DNA of 64,000 nt from Marvania coccoides. Its lineage: Eukaryota; Chlorophyta; Trebouxiophyceae; Chlorellales; Chlorellaceae. The position numbers and the translations under genes were made by a program. Where the stretch lies: the NCBI GenBank assembly GCA_963854735.1, contig OY978098.1:496001-560000 (forward strand). Direction: 5' to 3'. Positions 47,001 to 57,185 of this stretch are shown piece after piece. Numbering within the stretch: position 1 is the stretch's first letter; each line of letters starts with the position of its first letter. Under the pieces are notes generated by a model, which was given only the letters and a program-made list of their open reading frames with translations, was not told where the DNA came from and ran no database searches.

Positions 47001-48121
47001 GGAGCTGGGCCGGGAGGCCGCCGCCGCGGTTTCCGCGACGTTCGTCAACCCCATCAAGCTGGAGTTCGAAAAGGTGTACAACCCGTACCTGCTGATCAGT
47101 AAGAAGCGGTACGCGGGGCTGTTGTGGACAAAACCGGAAAAGTGGGACAAAATCGACACCAAGGGCATTGAAACGGTGCGCCGCGACAACTGCCTGCTGG
47201 TGCGCAACGTCATCACCACCTGCCTGGATCGAATCTTGGTGGGACGCGACCCCACCGGTGCTGCTGAGTACGTGAAGGGCGTCATCGCCGACCTGCTGCA
47301 AAATAAGCTCGACCTGTCGCTGCTGGTGATCTCCAAGGGTCTGACGCAGAACGCGGACGACTACGAGAACAAGGCGGCCCACGTGGAGCTGGCGAAGAAG
47401 ATGAAAAAGCGGGACCCGGCGACGGCGCCGACTGTGGGCGATCGCGTGCCTTACGTCATCATCAAAGCTGCAAAGGGCGCCAAAGCCTACGAGAAGGCGG
47501 AGGACCCCATCTACGCGCTGCGCCACAACCTCCCCATCGACAGCCAGCACTACCTGGACCACCACTTGGCGCTGCCGCTGATGCGACTGTTCGAGCCCAT
47601 CCTGAAGAACCCCAAGGAGCTGCTGTCGGGGGCGCACACGCGCACCATCACCGTCACCACGCCCTCCGCGGCGCTGGGCGGCATCATGAAATTTGCGCAG
47701 AAGCGGCTGACGTGCCTGGGGTGCCGTGCTGGGCTGGCCAAGGGGGAGACGACAGTGTGCAAGCACTGCAAGCCCAGGGAGGGGGAGATCTACACGCGAG
47801 CGCTACTGGGGGTGAACGATCTGGAGGCGCAGTTCTCCGCGCTGTGGACCCAGTGCCAGCGCTGCCAGGTCGTTCTATGTTTTTTATTTCAAAATATTTG
47901 CCTCCCCGTTTTTGCTCAAGCGTTGCTCTGAAATTCCATTTATACTTGTTTTTCTTTGTGCTATTCAATTAATATTCGACTTGTGTTTTGTTATGCAGGG
48001 CTCGCTGCACCAGGACGTGCTGTGTGCTTCTCGCGACTGCCCAATATTCTACCGCCGCATGAAGGTGCAGAAGGAGCTGACGGAGGCGCAGGTGTCGCTG
48101 GAGAGGTTCGAGGACTGGTAG
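44072..48121 (+). CDS. POLD1: DNA polymerase delta catalytic subunit
   Basis: Exons are 44072-44429, 44527-44636, 44728-44981, 45130-46002, 46130-46799, 46966-47868 and 47999-48121; phases agree and give 1096 aa (human about 1107). It is the lagging-strand replicative family B polymerase. A basic N-terminal nuclear signal (APRKRPP) precedes an acidic region. The 3'-5' exonuclease has LSLDIECQG (about residue 304), [11 protein letters not shown] and YCLKDAYLP. Polymerase motifs are [17 protein letters not shown] (about 596), [12 protein letters not shown] and YGDTDSVMV (about 750, interrupted by an intron after SVM). The C-terminus has zinc module CysA ([19 protein letters not shown]) and Fe-S module CysB (CQRC...CASRDC). 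It ends FEDW with TAG. Confidence 0.97.
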
Positions 48122-48513
48122 TGGTGCGGATTTGATGAGTAGCTAATAAAATGACTAACTTTATACTGTAATTGTGTGACGGCGGCAACATTTTAAGTTT
48201 TTTCTTCCATTACAACACCATCGTCGAGCAGCCTAAAGGAATCGAGAGAAATAAAAAAATTCGGTCATCGTATGTTATGAGAAAGTATTAATAAAAAGTA
48301 CATTTAAATTGGAGGAAGAGGGAAAAATGGCCCAGTCGATCCGGAGAAGGATAGAGAGCAAAACAAAGGAGTAAACGTTTACTCTCCATGTTAAGGGAGT
48401 GAAAAAATCGAATCGTCAGCCTGTCAAAAGAACAGGAAGGCAGCGTTTGTTGGTGGGAGCGCAACAGTCGGAAAGAGGCTCAAAGAAGAAGAAAGGGAAA
48501 AAAAAAATTTCTT
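48122..48513. other. Intergenic region between convergent genes, poly(A) candidates
   Basis: AATAAA at 48145-48150 and TGTAA at 48167-48171 after the POLD1 stop are plausible polyadenylation signals. The rest is AT-rich. No gene is seen. Confidence 0.45.
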
Positions 48514-49290
48514 CTACTTGACGGTGCGTGTCAGCGGCCCAGTCAAAAACAACATCACAATGAAGGCTATCACCGCTTCCACATCCGAAAGCGCCTCGAT
48601 TCCAGTCTCGAAGTCCAGCAACCGCAGCACGCCCTTCCCAGTGAACATTTCTGCAGCGATAGACCCAGCCAGGCCCAGATACGCCACCCTTGCTGCCGCC
48701 ATTTGAAGTCTGACCAGCACGGAAGGATTGCCGAGCTCCCGCTTCTCAGGCCACGCCGCGGCACCCAAGAGCATCGCGATGGAGGCCAGCAGCAGCGGGT
48801 GGAACCCTGAATTGTGCAGCTCCAAGTTTTGCACGATGCCCTCTCCGTTGAGACGCTCTGAGAGCAGCGCAGCGCCAAACACAAAGGTGGTCAATGCACC
48901 ACCTGAACGGAGGGGAAGATGAAATGGAGAAGAAATTATTAGCCCATACGTATTAAATCGTTTGTTTTTGATTGGTTGATTGTATCAGCTAGTCAAAGTG
49001 GGGTAAAGTAACGTCCACTTGCCAAAATGCTGTGTGACCTCTTCGTGGTCGAATTCTGCCTGGCGAGAACGGCCCTTGCCGGCATCTGCCGATGGAGCGC
49101 CTCCAATAACGTAGGGAAGGGTGGTTGGCGCAGGGGGCCTCAGCCTGTCAGAGTCTTCAGAGGGCGCCGAAAATTGCCGCCTGCTGGAGGACTCTGCCCG
49201 CCATGTTCGAGAGCTAGACGCTCTTCCCAGCCTTGTTTCTCGTTGCCTGACCGGGCCGAGAGGCCAGCGGGGCTTCGCGACGAGGCTCAT
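48514..49290 (-). CDS. PsbS/LHC-superfamily-like four-helix thylakoid protein, divergent
   Basis: Exons are 49290-49023 and 48902-48514, 218 aa, joined by a GC-AG intron (TTTTG|GCAAGT ... GTTCAG|GTGG). A presequence of about 60 residues, rich in Arg/Ser, looks like a plastid transit peptide. Two tandem helix pairs follow. The second is clearly PsbS-like: RVAYLGLAGSIAAEMFTGKG, then LLDFETGIE and a final helix (VEAVIAFIVMLFLTG). The first is a faded copy (FGAALLSERLNGEG, LELHNSG, HPLLLASIAMLLGAAAW). Glutamates sit at the positions of the lumenal pH-sensing residues (LEL and FETG). A role in non-photochemical quenching is inference; an ELIP/SEP-like relative is the alternative. It ends with TAG. 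Confidence 0.6.
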
Positions 49291-49594
49291 TTATTTTGTG
49301 AAAATTATTCTTTTAGAGCGAGTTGCACGCAGCAGGGCCAGTAAACGCTGGCAACTCGGAAAATTAACTTGAAGAACACAAAAGACTAAGGTTTTTTTTA
49401 ATTGAGCAGGATTTTCGGTGGAGATTCATTTTGCCAGCGCGCAATATTGGAGCAATATTGCGCTCATTAATGCAAAATTTCAAACTAAAAACCACTTCCG
49501 AGAGAGAATTTGAAATCATCTTTGGTTGTTGAAATGGAGAAAAACAGAGATAGCCTGCGGTGAACCCTCCATTTGCCACAATAATTGATCAAAG
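49291..49594. promoter_or_regulatory. Shared promoter between PsbS-like gene and PCC-alpha
   Basis: A 304 bp divergent spacer. The imperfect palindrome GCAATATTGGAGCAATATTGC at 49441-49461 is an obvious structure that could be a binding site. No factor can be assigned. Confidence 0.35.
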
Positions 49595-52500
49595 ATGCAG
49601 AGCCAACGTCGCTTAGCGCAGGGCCTTCCGGCCCTGTTAATGCGAATTTCCTTGCACGACAGCAAGTATTTGACGCCTCTGCTCTATGTCGGTGGCCCCC
49701 AGGCTACTTGTTATTCATCGTCAGCCTCGCCGTCCTCCGCTCACAATGAGAAGCAGCTGTTTTCCAAGCTGCTGGTCGCCAACCGGGGCGAAATCGCGGT
49801 GCGCATTATGCGCACTGCCCGTCGCCTGGGCATTCCCACTGTCGCTGTGTATTCTGACGCGGATGCCAACGCAGTGCACACGAGGTTTGCTGACGAGGCG
49901 GTCAGAGTGGTGAGAAACTATATTTTAGGCAAACAAAGTCACCCAGAAAACGGGTTTATATTTTGTTATGCTGTAATAGCTGATGTCGAGAGGCTATCAT
50001 TCCATTGATGCTCCGCTCAAATTGATATATTTTGGACTCTGGATGATTTATTTTAATGCTTGCATGCAGGGTCCTCCGGCCTCCACCCAAAGCTACCTTA
50101 ACGTTGACGCCGTCATGGAAGCAGTCCGCAAAACGGGGGCCGACTCGGTACACCCCGGCTACGGATTTTTGAGCGAAAACGAAGCTTTTGCATTAGCCGT
50201 AGCTGCCGGAGGAGCCACCTTCGTGGGGCCCCCCGCGCATGCTGTGCGTGCTATGGGTGACAAGGTAGAAAGTAAACGATTCGCGAAAGCTGCCGGGGTC
50301 CACACGATCCCTGGTTGGGTGGGCGTAGTGGAAAACGCTGAGCACGCTGTGGCTGTAGCACAAGAAATCGGATTCCCTGTGATGGTGAAGGCGTCAGCTG
50401 GCGGGGGCGGCAAGGGGATGCGCATTGCGTGGGACGAGAAGGATTTGATGGAGGGCTACGCGCTGGCCACGCAGGAGGCGGCTTCTGCATTTGGCGACTC
50501 TCGGATGCTGATTGAAAAATTCGTGGAGAGGCCCCGCCATGTCGAGATCCAGGTAGGCTATCAGAGGTATTTTGTTCTCATGGATGGTTGAACAGCTTTC
50601 AAAGGCTTGCAGCGCGCATGCAGTAGAGGGAATGGTGAAAATCAATGAAGATTTTTGTGTGTTTTACTTCCCTCGCCATTTCAGGTTCTCGGCGACACCC
50701 ACGGCAACGTCATCTACCTCCCCGAGCGCGAGTGCTCCATCCAGCGCCGCAACCAGAAGGTCATTGAGGAGGCTCCCTCCCCTGTGGGCGACCCTGCGCT
50801 GAGGAAAGCAATGGGAGAGCAGGCGGTGGCGCTGTGCAAGGCTGTGGGGTACTTTTCTGCGGGAACCTGCGAGTTCCTGGTGGACCCTAAGAAGAACTTC
50901 TACTTCTTGGAGATGAACACACGACTGCAGGTGCGGGGAGAAGAGGATCAGGACAGTTAGACGTTTTCGCCAACGATGAATTTAAATTTAAATTTCGTAA
51001 AAATAACTTATATTCGTTATAATCCGCTTATAAACGCCACAACTAACCACGGGTTTTCATCCTTAGTGTGCATTTTGTCGATCTTTCTTTCTTTCTTTCA
51101 TTTCTTTCTTTCCTCGCAGGTTGAGCACCCCATCACCGAGGCGATCACTGGCTTGGACCTGGTGGAGCAAATGTTGCTGGTGGCGGCTGGGCGGCGGCTA
51201 GAGGTCACCCAGGAGCAGGTGACGCACCCCAAGGGGTGGGCAGTGGAGTGCAGAGTCTACGCAGAAGACTCTGCTCGTGGGTTTTTGCCATCGACGGGCC
51301 GGCTGCAGCGATACATTGAACCCACAGGGACAGGGGTGAGTAAAATATATATTAATTTATATCCAGATATCGATTAGTGCCTTATGGGATGGTTTAACTC
51401 GCCACAGTATCTGCTTGGTGACCTTCATTTCGTTCTTTCATTTTTTCATTTTTTCATTTTTATTTTTTCATCATGCATTCATTATTTCTTTCTTTCCTGT
51501 GCAGATTCGTGTGGACTCTGGGGTGGAGGAAGGAAGCGAGATCAGCATGTGGTACGATCCGATGATCTCAAAGCTCGTCGCGTACGGCCCAGATCGTGCA
51601 GCGGCGCTGAAGGGAGCGGCCAGAGCGCTGGATGCTTACGTCATCAGAGGGGTGCAGCACAACGCCCCGCTGCTGCGTTCGGTGCTGGATGCCCCTGATT
51701 TTGCGGCTGGAGACTTTTCTACGGCGTTTTTGGCAGACCATTTCCCAACTCCGCAGGCAAGCCAATTTTTGTGTTGAACACTTTTTTCGTACCGCATTTC
51801 TCTCCTTTTTTCCACAGCAAAATATTCATCTAATATTACCAAATTTGAATTAACTTTTTATTCGCTAGAGCTTTTATCTCATCTAAATTCCTTTATTTTT
51901 TGCTTGCAGGCGTCTGCCCCTGCCAACCTGCCGCTGACCCCTCAGCGAGAGCAGGAAGTGCGCGCCCTGGCAGCAGCACTTCAAGTCTGGCGAGACTTGA
52001 GAACGGCGGGCGATGACCCCGCCCGTCGGGTCATCGCTTTGGGCCGGGAGCGCCGCCTCGTTTTGACCGACGCCTCTGACGTTCAAACTCTAGCAATAGT
52101 GCGCCTTGCGTCAGCAATGATGGTGGGCAGTACAGAAAGCAGTACAATCACCCCTCCCCTTGAAGTTGAGCTCGCGGATCGCGTGGTTCAGATCAGAATT
52201 CCACAAGAAAGCGACAACCACCACGGTACTCCTTTAGTCGTAGCAGAGATCGACGGTGCAGAAGCATTATGTCAATTCATCGAGCGCAGCGGGCGCCACG
52301 TCACCTTGCAGTACTGTGGGGTGCACCGCCGCTTGACGGTGGACTCCCCAGAGGTGGCAGCGCTGCAGCATCTAATGCCGCCACCGTTGAAAGAAGACCT
52401 GTCGAAAATGGTGAGGTCGCCGATGCCAGGCGTGCTGGTCAGCCTGACTGTGGCTGTGGGAGACGAGGTGCAGGAAGGGGATGAGGTTGCGGTGGTGGAA

Positions 52501-52614
52501 GCCATGAAAATGCGGAACGTGCTGAGGGTTGGGTGCAGCGGGAAAATTTCAGCGGTGGAGGCTAAAGCAGGAGGCAGCGTAGCTGCCGACCAAGTCATCG
52601 TGAGGTTGGAGTGA
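49595..52614 (+). CDS. PCCA: Propionyl-CoA carboxylase alpha subunit (biotin-dependent carboxylase)
   Basis: Exons are 49595-49909, 50070-50552, 50685-50930, 51120-51335, 51505-51756 and 51910-52614, 738 aa. The last intron is GC-AG (CCGCAG|GCAAGC). A mitochondrial presequence ([20 protein letters not shown]...) precedes the biotin carboxylase: [38 protein letters not shown]-grasp [48 protein letters not shown] and [16 protein letters not shown]-like linker and a biotinyl domain with EAMKM (about residue 703) follow. [10 protein letters not shown] and MRIAWD match PCC-alpha more closely than plant MCC-alpha, from memory; MCC remains the alternative. It carboxylates propionyl-CoA in odd-chain and branched-chain breakdown. 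No beta subunit lies in this window. Confidence 0.88.
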
Positions 52615-53048
52615 TGGCCATGATGATGTACTATATACCGCTGGAAATAATGGGTTTGTTTGTATCTACGTTGGCGCAATTTTGCTTTGTTTTCATTTTC
52701 CATCTCCGTTTGACAATTTCAATGAAACATTGAAAGGCACTGACGGCAGCGCCCTTGACTGGCTGGCTTCATCATCTAGCAATTATTGCTATTGAACTAT
52801 CTCCCCCAGCACTTTGCAGTTTTTTAACGTACGGTTCCATTCGTAAAAACAATATTAATTTGCAATTTAAAAACACACGCACACTTCACTCCGAAAAAAA
52901 AGGCAGCGATAGCGACACCCCACCCAGGCAGCCCTGCCTTACTCTCCTTATGAATACACACATATCAAACACATATTATTTTATCACTCCCTTTTTCAGC
53001 TGTAACGAAACAAAATTGATGTCGCATAAAAATGGTATTTTAGTGCAC
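52615..53048. other. Intergenic region between convergent genes
   Basis: This 434 bp is AT-rich 3' flank of both neighbours with an A-run near 52897. No gene is seen. Confidence 0.45.
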
Positions 53049-54300
53049 TCATCTCGTAAGAAAGTTGTGCATCGCTTCGTACACAATGAACGTCACTGCA
53101 TTGGCCGGGACGCTGCGAACTATGCAAGGCTCAAATCCCCGGAAAAGCCCGCGCCAGCCCTGCTGCTTCACGGTCTGCTGGAAGCAATCTGCTAACCCCC
53201 TGCAGTTGGAGCAACCATGATGTATTTGAGAATATACGAGAGAAAATGGACGCTAAAAGAGCTTTTCCCCCCCCCCCGAAACTAACCTATATTTGGGGTT
53301 GAAGGAGGAGTCCACTTGAATGCGTGTCTTGACAATGTCGACAGGATACACGGGCGCCCAGAATGCAGCTCCTGCGAGCCCTCCCGCTGCCATGAGTGAC
53401 CCTACCCCCAGCTGGCTCGGTTCAATGCCTTTTGCAGCTGCCAGCGTCTCTTTTGCCCACGCATACGCCCCAAAGTACAGCGCATTGCCTGGCACCTGTT
53501 GAAAACAATCATTTCGAAGAAAATTCTAGGTCAGTACAATCAACGAGAGAAACTTGAAAGCGGCAACAAGAAATCGACCCCACAAAAAATATGCCTCGCC
53601 TCTCGTATGAGCGTGGCTGTCAGCCCTTTAAACATGCCTCTCACGCCCTCAAACTTGAGAATGAGCGTCAGGGCGTCCAGGCTGTTGCTGTACAGCACTT
53701 TGCCTGCTTGCGCGTCGGCGCAAGTGTACACAGCGCCAGGGGGAGGACGAGCGCCGCCCTGCGCTTGGAGGCGGCACTTGAGCAGCTCAGTGGGCGTCGC
53801 TAAGAGGCTGACGGGGATGCCAGCCAAACCGCCGGTGAACGCAGCTTCAGCGGCGGTGAGAGGGCCGCCATCTGGGCGGACGAGGCGGTTGAGCGACCCT
53901 GTGACACCAAACAGCAGGGCGTTGAAGGCTGCGATGGTGGCCATGGGTGGGCCAATGCCGCGGTACAGCCCTCGGGGTCCCTGTGAGGCGAGAATTTGTT
54001 TCACAGCTCCGACAGGGGTCAGCCGTTGGGCGGAGCTCTGCATCGTGACCTTTGTTGTGTCGAAGGGGTGGCCAACCTGAACAGCAAGGCAAAGATGAAA
54101 ATGTCGTGGAGTAAAAGAAACGATTTTGATAGATAATGAAAGTAGAAAAGAATTGAAAACGAAAGGGGTTTTCTCTCGAAACGAAAAAAGTTTAATAACA
54201 ATTTATTGAGGGGACTAGGGCCTACCAGGATCTGAGCGGCGCCAGCGACCGTGCCGGACGTGATATCAATGAGAGCCTTGGCCCCATCATCGCTCGACAT
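53049..54300 (-). CDS. Mitochondrial carrier, BOU / carnitine-acylcarnitine-like
   Basis: Exons are 54300-54226, 54076-53600, 53495-53287 and 53199-53049, 303 aa. All three carrier signatures are present: GHPFDTTKVTMQ, TPTELLKCRLQ and YPVDIVKTRIQ. The block IREVPGNALYFGAYAWAKE joins two exons across a GC-AG intron (CGAGAG|GCGAGG ... CACAG/CAACAG|GTGCCAGG). The C-terminus, LFRGFEPCIVRSVPANAVTF, is typical of the BOU/CAC branch, which moves basic amino acids, carnitine or related metabolites across the inner membrane. The last intron holds an 11-C homopolymer (53267-53277). Confidence 0.9.
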
Positions 54301-54553
54301 TCTTTAATCGAAATATGAAATAATAATATATAAGTAGAACTCTGCAGAGCGTTCGCGTGTGCACGAACGCCCGTGCGATGTGGGGATGCAAATTTTTGTC
54401 GTATTAAATGGAGACGGATCAGGATCAGGAGAAAACCACAGACAATTCAAAGGCAGTGGAAAGGAAAAATTCAAAAGGGAAGTTGACTAGCCAAATTGAG
54501 CCCCAATGCCGACGCCTTTATTTCAAAAATACATCCAAACAAACGTTTAGCAA
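54301..54553. promoter_or_regulatory. Shared promoter between BOU-like carrier and ubiquitin-like gene
   Basis: A 253 bp divergent spacer, AT-rich. No element is named. Confidence 0.35.
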
Positions 54554-55135
54554 ATGGGTCCCCCTGCACCCGGCCCTGAGCTTCGGAAAGTGACAGTGGT
54601 GGTCGCCTTTGGCGACTCTGCTCTGTCCCGCGATAACGCGCACACGCTGCAGATCGAGGTCGCCGCGGATGGCAGCGACACCCTGTTGGAGGTCAAGGAG
54701 AAGATCTCGCGCGTCACCGGCGGCAACGTCACCCCTGGCGACCTGCTCCTTTCCTTTGGCGCCAACGACCGTAAAATGGGCCAGCAGTTTCGCGGCGACC
54801 CCACCGTGGATGAAACTAAGCTGCGCCTCTCCCAATACTCTGCCCTCGCCTGGATGGAGCGTTTCCCGCACTGGACTCTCGCCGTTCGCCCGATTCCCAA
54901 TGCCCCTCCCCCTCCCGGCGTGGCCATCAAGCAAGCAGCGGCCATCGCGGAGCGGAAGGACCCCGAGCGCGCGGTGCAGGACGGCAGGGCCAAGGGGGAG
55001 GTCCCCATGATCAAAGACCTTCCGGCGCCTTGGGGCCCCAAGCCCTATGTGCCGCCGTCTGACGAGGAGCTGATGCAGCATGGCTACTTGCCAGCGACCT
55101 ATCCCAGCGGCAGTGCCCCCCTGGTCGATGCTTGA
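54554..55135 (+). CDS. Ubiquitin-like-fold protein, intronless
   Basis: A single-exon 193 aa frame with GC-rich coding composition. Residues about 10-115 look like a beta-grasp ubiquitin-like domain (VTVVVAFGDSA strand, LLEVKEKISRVTGG helix, PGDLLLSFGANDRKM, DETKLRLSQYS, WTLAVRPIP). The tail is Pro-rich with an Ala/Glu/Arg helix and a short distinctive block (PWGPKPYVPPSDEELMQHG). No C-terminal di-Gly is present, so it is not a conjugated modifier. It is one of few intronless genes here. Its family is not recognised. Confidence 0.65.
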   Translation: MGPPAPGPELRKVTVVVAFGDSALSRDNAHTLQIEVAADGSDTLLEVKEKISRVTGGNVTPGDLLLSFGANDRKMGQQFRGDPTVDETKLRLSQYSALAWMERFPHWTLAVRPIPNAPPPPGVAIKQAAAIAERKDPERAVQDGRAKGEVPMIKDLPAPWGPKPYVPPSDEELMQHGYLPATYPSGSAPLVDA

Positions 55136-55315
55136 AATATGCGAAAAAAGCTGCAACCGCACGCACGCTGGTGCTGCCATTGGTGCATCGGAGTTTGATA
55201 GCAAGAAATTGATTTTGAAACGGCATAGAAAAAAATAGAAACTATTCAAGCAGCTATTAAATGCAACAATGCCACAAAAATTATCAAACGTTGTAAACAC
55301 ACAAATATAAGTATA

Positions 55316-55349
<34 letters not shown>

Positions 55350-55435
55350 TTTTTTTCATATGCTCAATCAATATGCACCGAGGATAATTAAGCTCTCTCT
55401 CTATATATAATAGAGAATCTCTCTTGAGCAAAGCT
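55136..55435. repeat. Intergenic region with (TA)n and poly-T tract
   Basis: Contains (TA)n at about 55311-55331 directly followed by 25 T at 55332-55356. This is a microsatellite and homopolymer pair between convergent genes, or an A-tail-like tract if read on the minus strand. No gene is seen. Confidence 0.7.
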
Positions 55436-56631
55436 CTAAGCTGCAGGGAGGACTCCTTCGTCAAGAAATGACAGCGTCATTGCGCGCGCTGCGTTCGTGA
55501 GCGGCATGACGTGCAGGCCAGACACACCTGGCAATGCCAACGTCTGCATCAATTTAATTAAAGGGTGTTATTCCTACACGCATGTCTTTAGCCTATACAA
55601 AAAATAAAACTGTGTGCAGTACTACTTACCCAGCGAATAAAATCTTCGTTCCAAGTTCGCACGGCAGCCTCGAATACCTCCTTTCCGCTGCTGTCAGGAC
55701 CAGCCCTGGGAAAAGAGTTTAAGACGGCTTCTGCCTCGGGGGTGCCTCCCAGCCCGCACAGCTTCAACCAGAAATCGAGGTTGCCTGCAGATGAGGCCAA
55801 GGGAACGCCAGCCATGACCTTGACCGAGTCTGACAGCCCCGTGCGCTGTGTTTCGCTGCACCACCGCTCACAGCGACTCCTCACAAAGAAAGGCTGCGTC
55901 AGCACCACCTCTGCGCCGGCCTCCACCTTGCGCTGCAGCCTGCCGACGGGGGCCTTTGACGGGTTCTCCACGGCCCACAGTTGAGTAGCGGCAGGCAAGT
56001 CTCCGCTCTTTCGCATTTCTCTCGCGTCTCGCAGCATGCCGAAGCTGTCTTGCAGCAAAGAATTGGTGAACGGGAGCGTACGCGCGGGGTGTCCGCCAGA
56101 GAGCAACAAAAGGGCGTCAGCGCCGCCGCCTCCTGTTGCGACGGGAGAACAGGCCAGCTGCATGCACCTGCGGAGCTCAGAACGCGAGCGGCACTGCGCC
56201 CCCACGGTCCGAACGGTCAGCCCTTTGCCTCCGGAAGAGAAGCAGAGCTGTTGGGGAGGGCTGGAAGGCACTGCAGCAGCGGCAGAGGAGGACGCGAGAG
56301 ATGTTCCACCGCCGCTTCGATCCAAAAGTTTTGCTAGCAGTTCTGTCCAGCTGCTGGCAAAGGGGAGATCGGGGTAGACTTGGGCGTAGAACGCTCCCGT
56401 TTCCCACAGTGCGGAGTCGACTCCAGAGCGGCCTCCTATCGCTCGCTCCAAGCACAGCGATACTTTTTTTGACGTGCTGCTAGCAGGAGGGCCGTCGGAT
56501 GCTGCGCCGTTGGGGGGCGCTGCGCTGCAAGACGCACGCCGCGCGAATAATGGGAGTGTTGGTCTTCTTCTGAAGGGTCCAAGCGAGGCAGCCAGCCCTA
56601 TGCTTGAGTGGAGGTGACGGGGAAGGTTCAT
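55436..56631 (-). CDS. Methylenetetrahydrofolate reductase-like TIM-barrel protein, probably organellar
   Basis: Exons are 56631-55630 and 55543-55436 (CGCTGG|GTAAGT ... TGATGCAG|ACG), 369 aa, TAG stop. The start at 56631 gives a transit-like N-terminus (MNLPRHLHSSIGLAASLGPF). An in-frame ATG at 56742 would add 37 residues. The core (ADALLLLSGGHPARTLPF, SFGMLRDAREMRKSGDL, LQRKVEAGAEVVLTQPFF, VKVMAGVPLASSAGNLDFW, GVSGLHVMPL) follows the MetF/MTHFR barrel order, including GAEVVLTQPFF. It is divergent, and the Gly-Asp flavin-site motif is not obvious, so substrate and activity are uncertain. Confidence 0.55.
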
Positions 56632-57185
56632 GCCTTCTACCGGTGGGAGCGCCAAGGAGGAAGCCGGGAATTCTGTGCACCCAGCGGAGCTTAACTTGAT
56701 CGTTCTAAGCCATTTGTACGAAAAATACGGGCAGACTTTCAAATTTGCACAACAAAATGATCTATTTTTTTGAAGATTTCCCCTCTTGTGAAGAAGATGT
56801 AGTACAAATATCTATCTTGTTAGTAATGAAATTTAGTTTTTCCCCTTCAAAAAAAATCAACAACAAAAAACGTAGCAACTGCATTTTTTTCGCTCTTTTC
56901 TCATCGTTATTTTATCTATAAAACTCGCTATTATTTATTAAATTTGTTATTACAATATATCAGTGACGTCAGTGACGCAGTGGTCGGCGCCCGATGGCTT
57001 CTGTACCTCCCTTTCATCGGTAGCAATTCAAATTATTTTTTTACCTGAAAAATGTGCAGCAAACTCGTTATAAATTGATTAAAACCGTATGTGATGGCAA
57101 ATTGACGAACTGTAGCCCATCAAGATCCAATCTTTCGACCTGCACCTTGAACCAATTGTTGTTTTCTCTCCTAGCCTGAGCCATT
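56632..57185. promoter_or_regulatory. Divergent intergenic region
   Basis: This 554 bp AT-rich spacer lies between the MTHFR-like gene and the lipase gene. TGACGTCAGTGACG at 56963-56976 contains a TGACGTCA element, the core bound by bZIP (CRE/TGA-type) factors. No gene is seen. Confidence 0.45.

Noticed and set aside
55311..55356. Retroelement tail
   Set aside because: (TA)n plus 25 T could be a reversed A-tail, but no element body or target-site duplication was seen; a simple repeat is enough.
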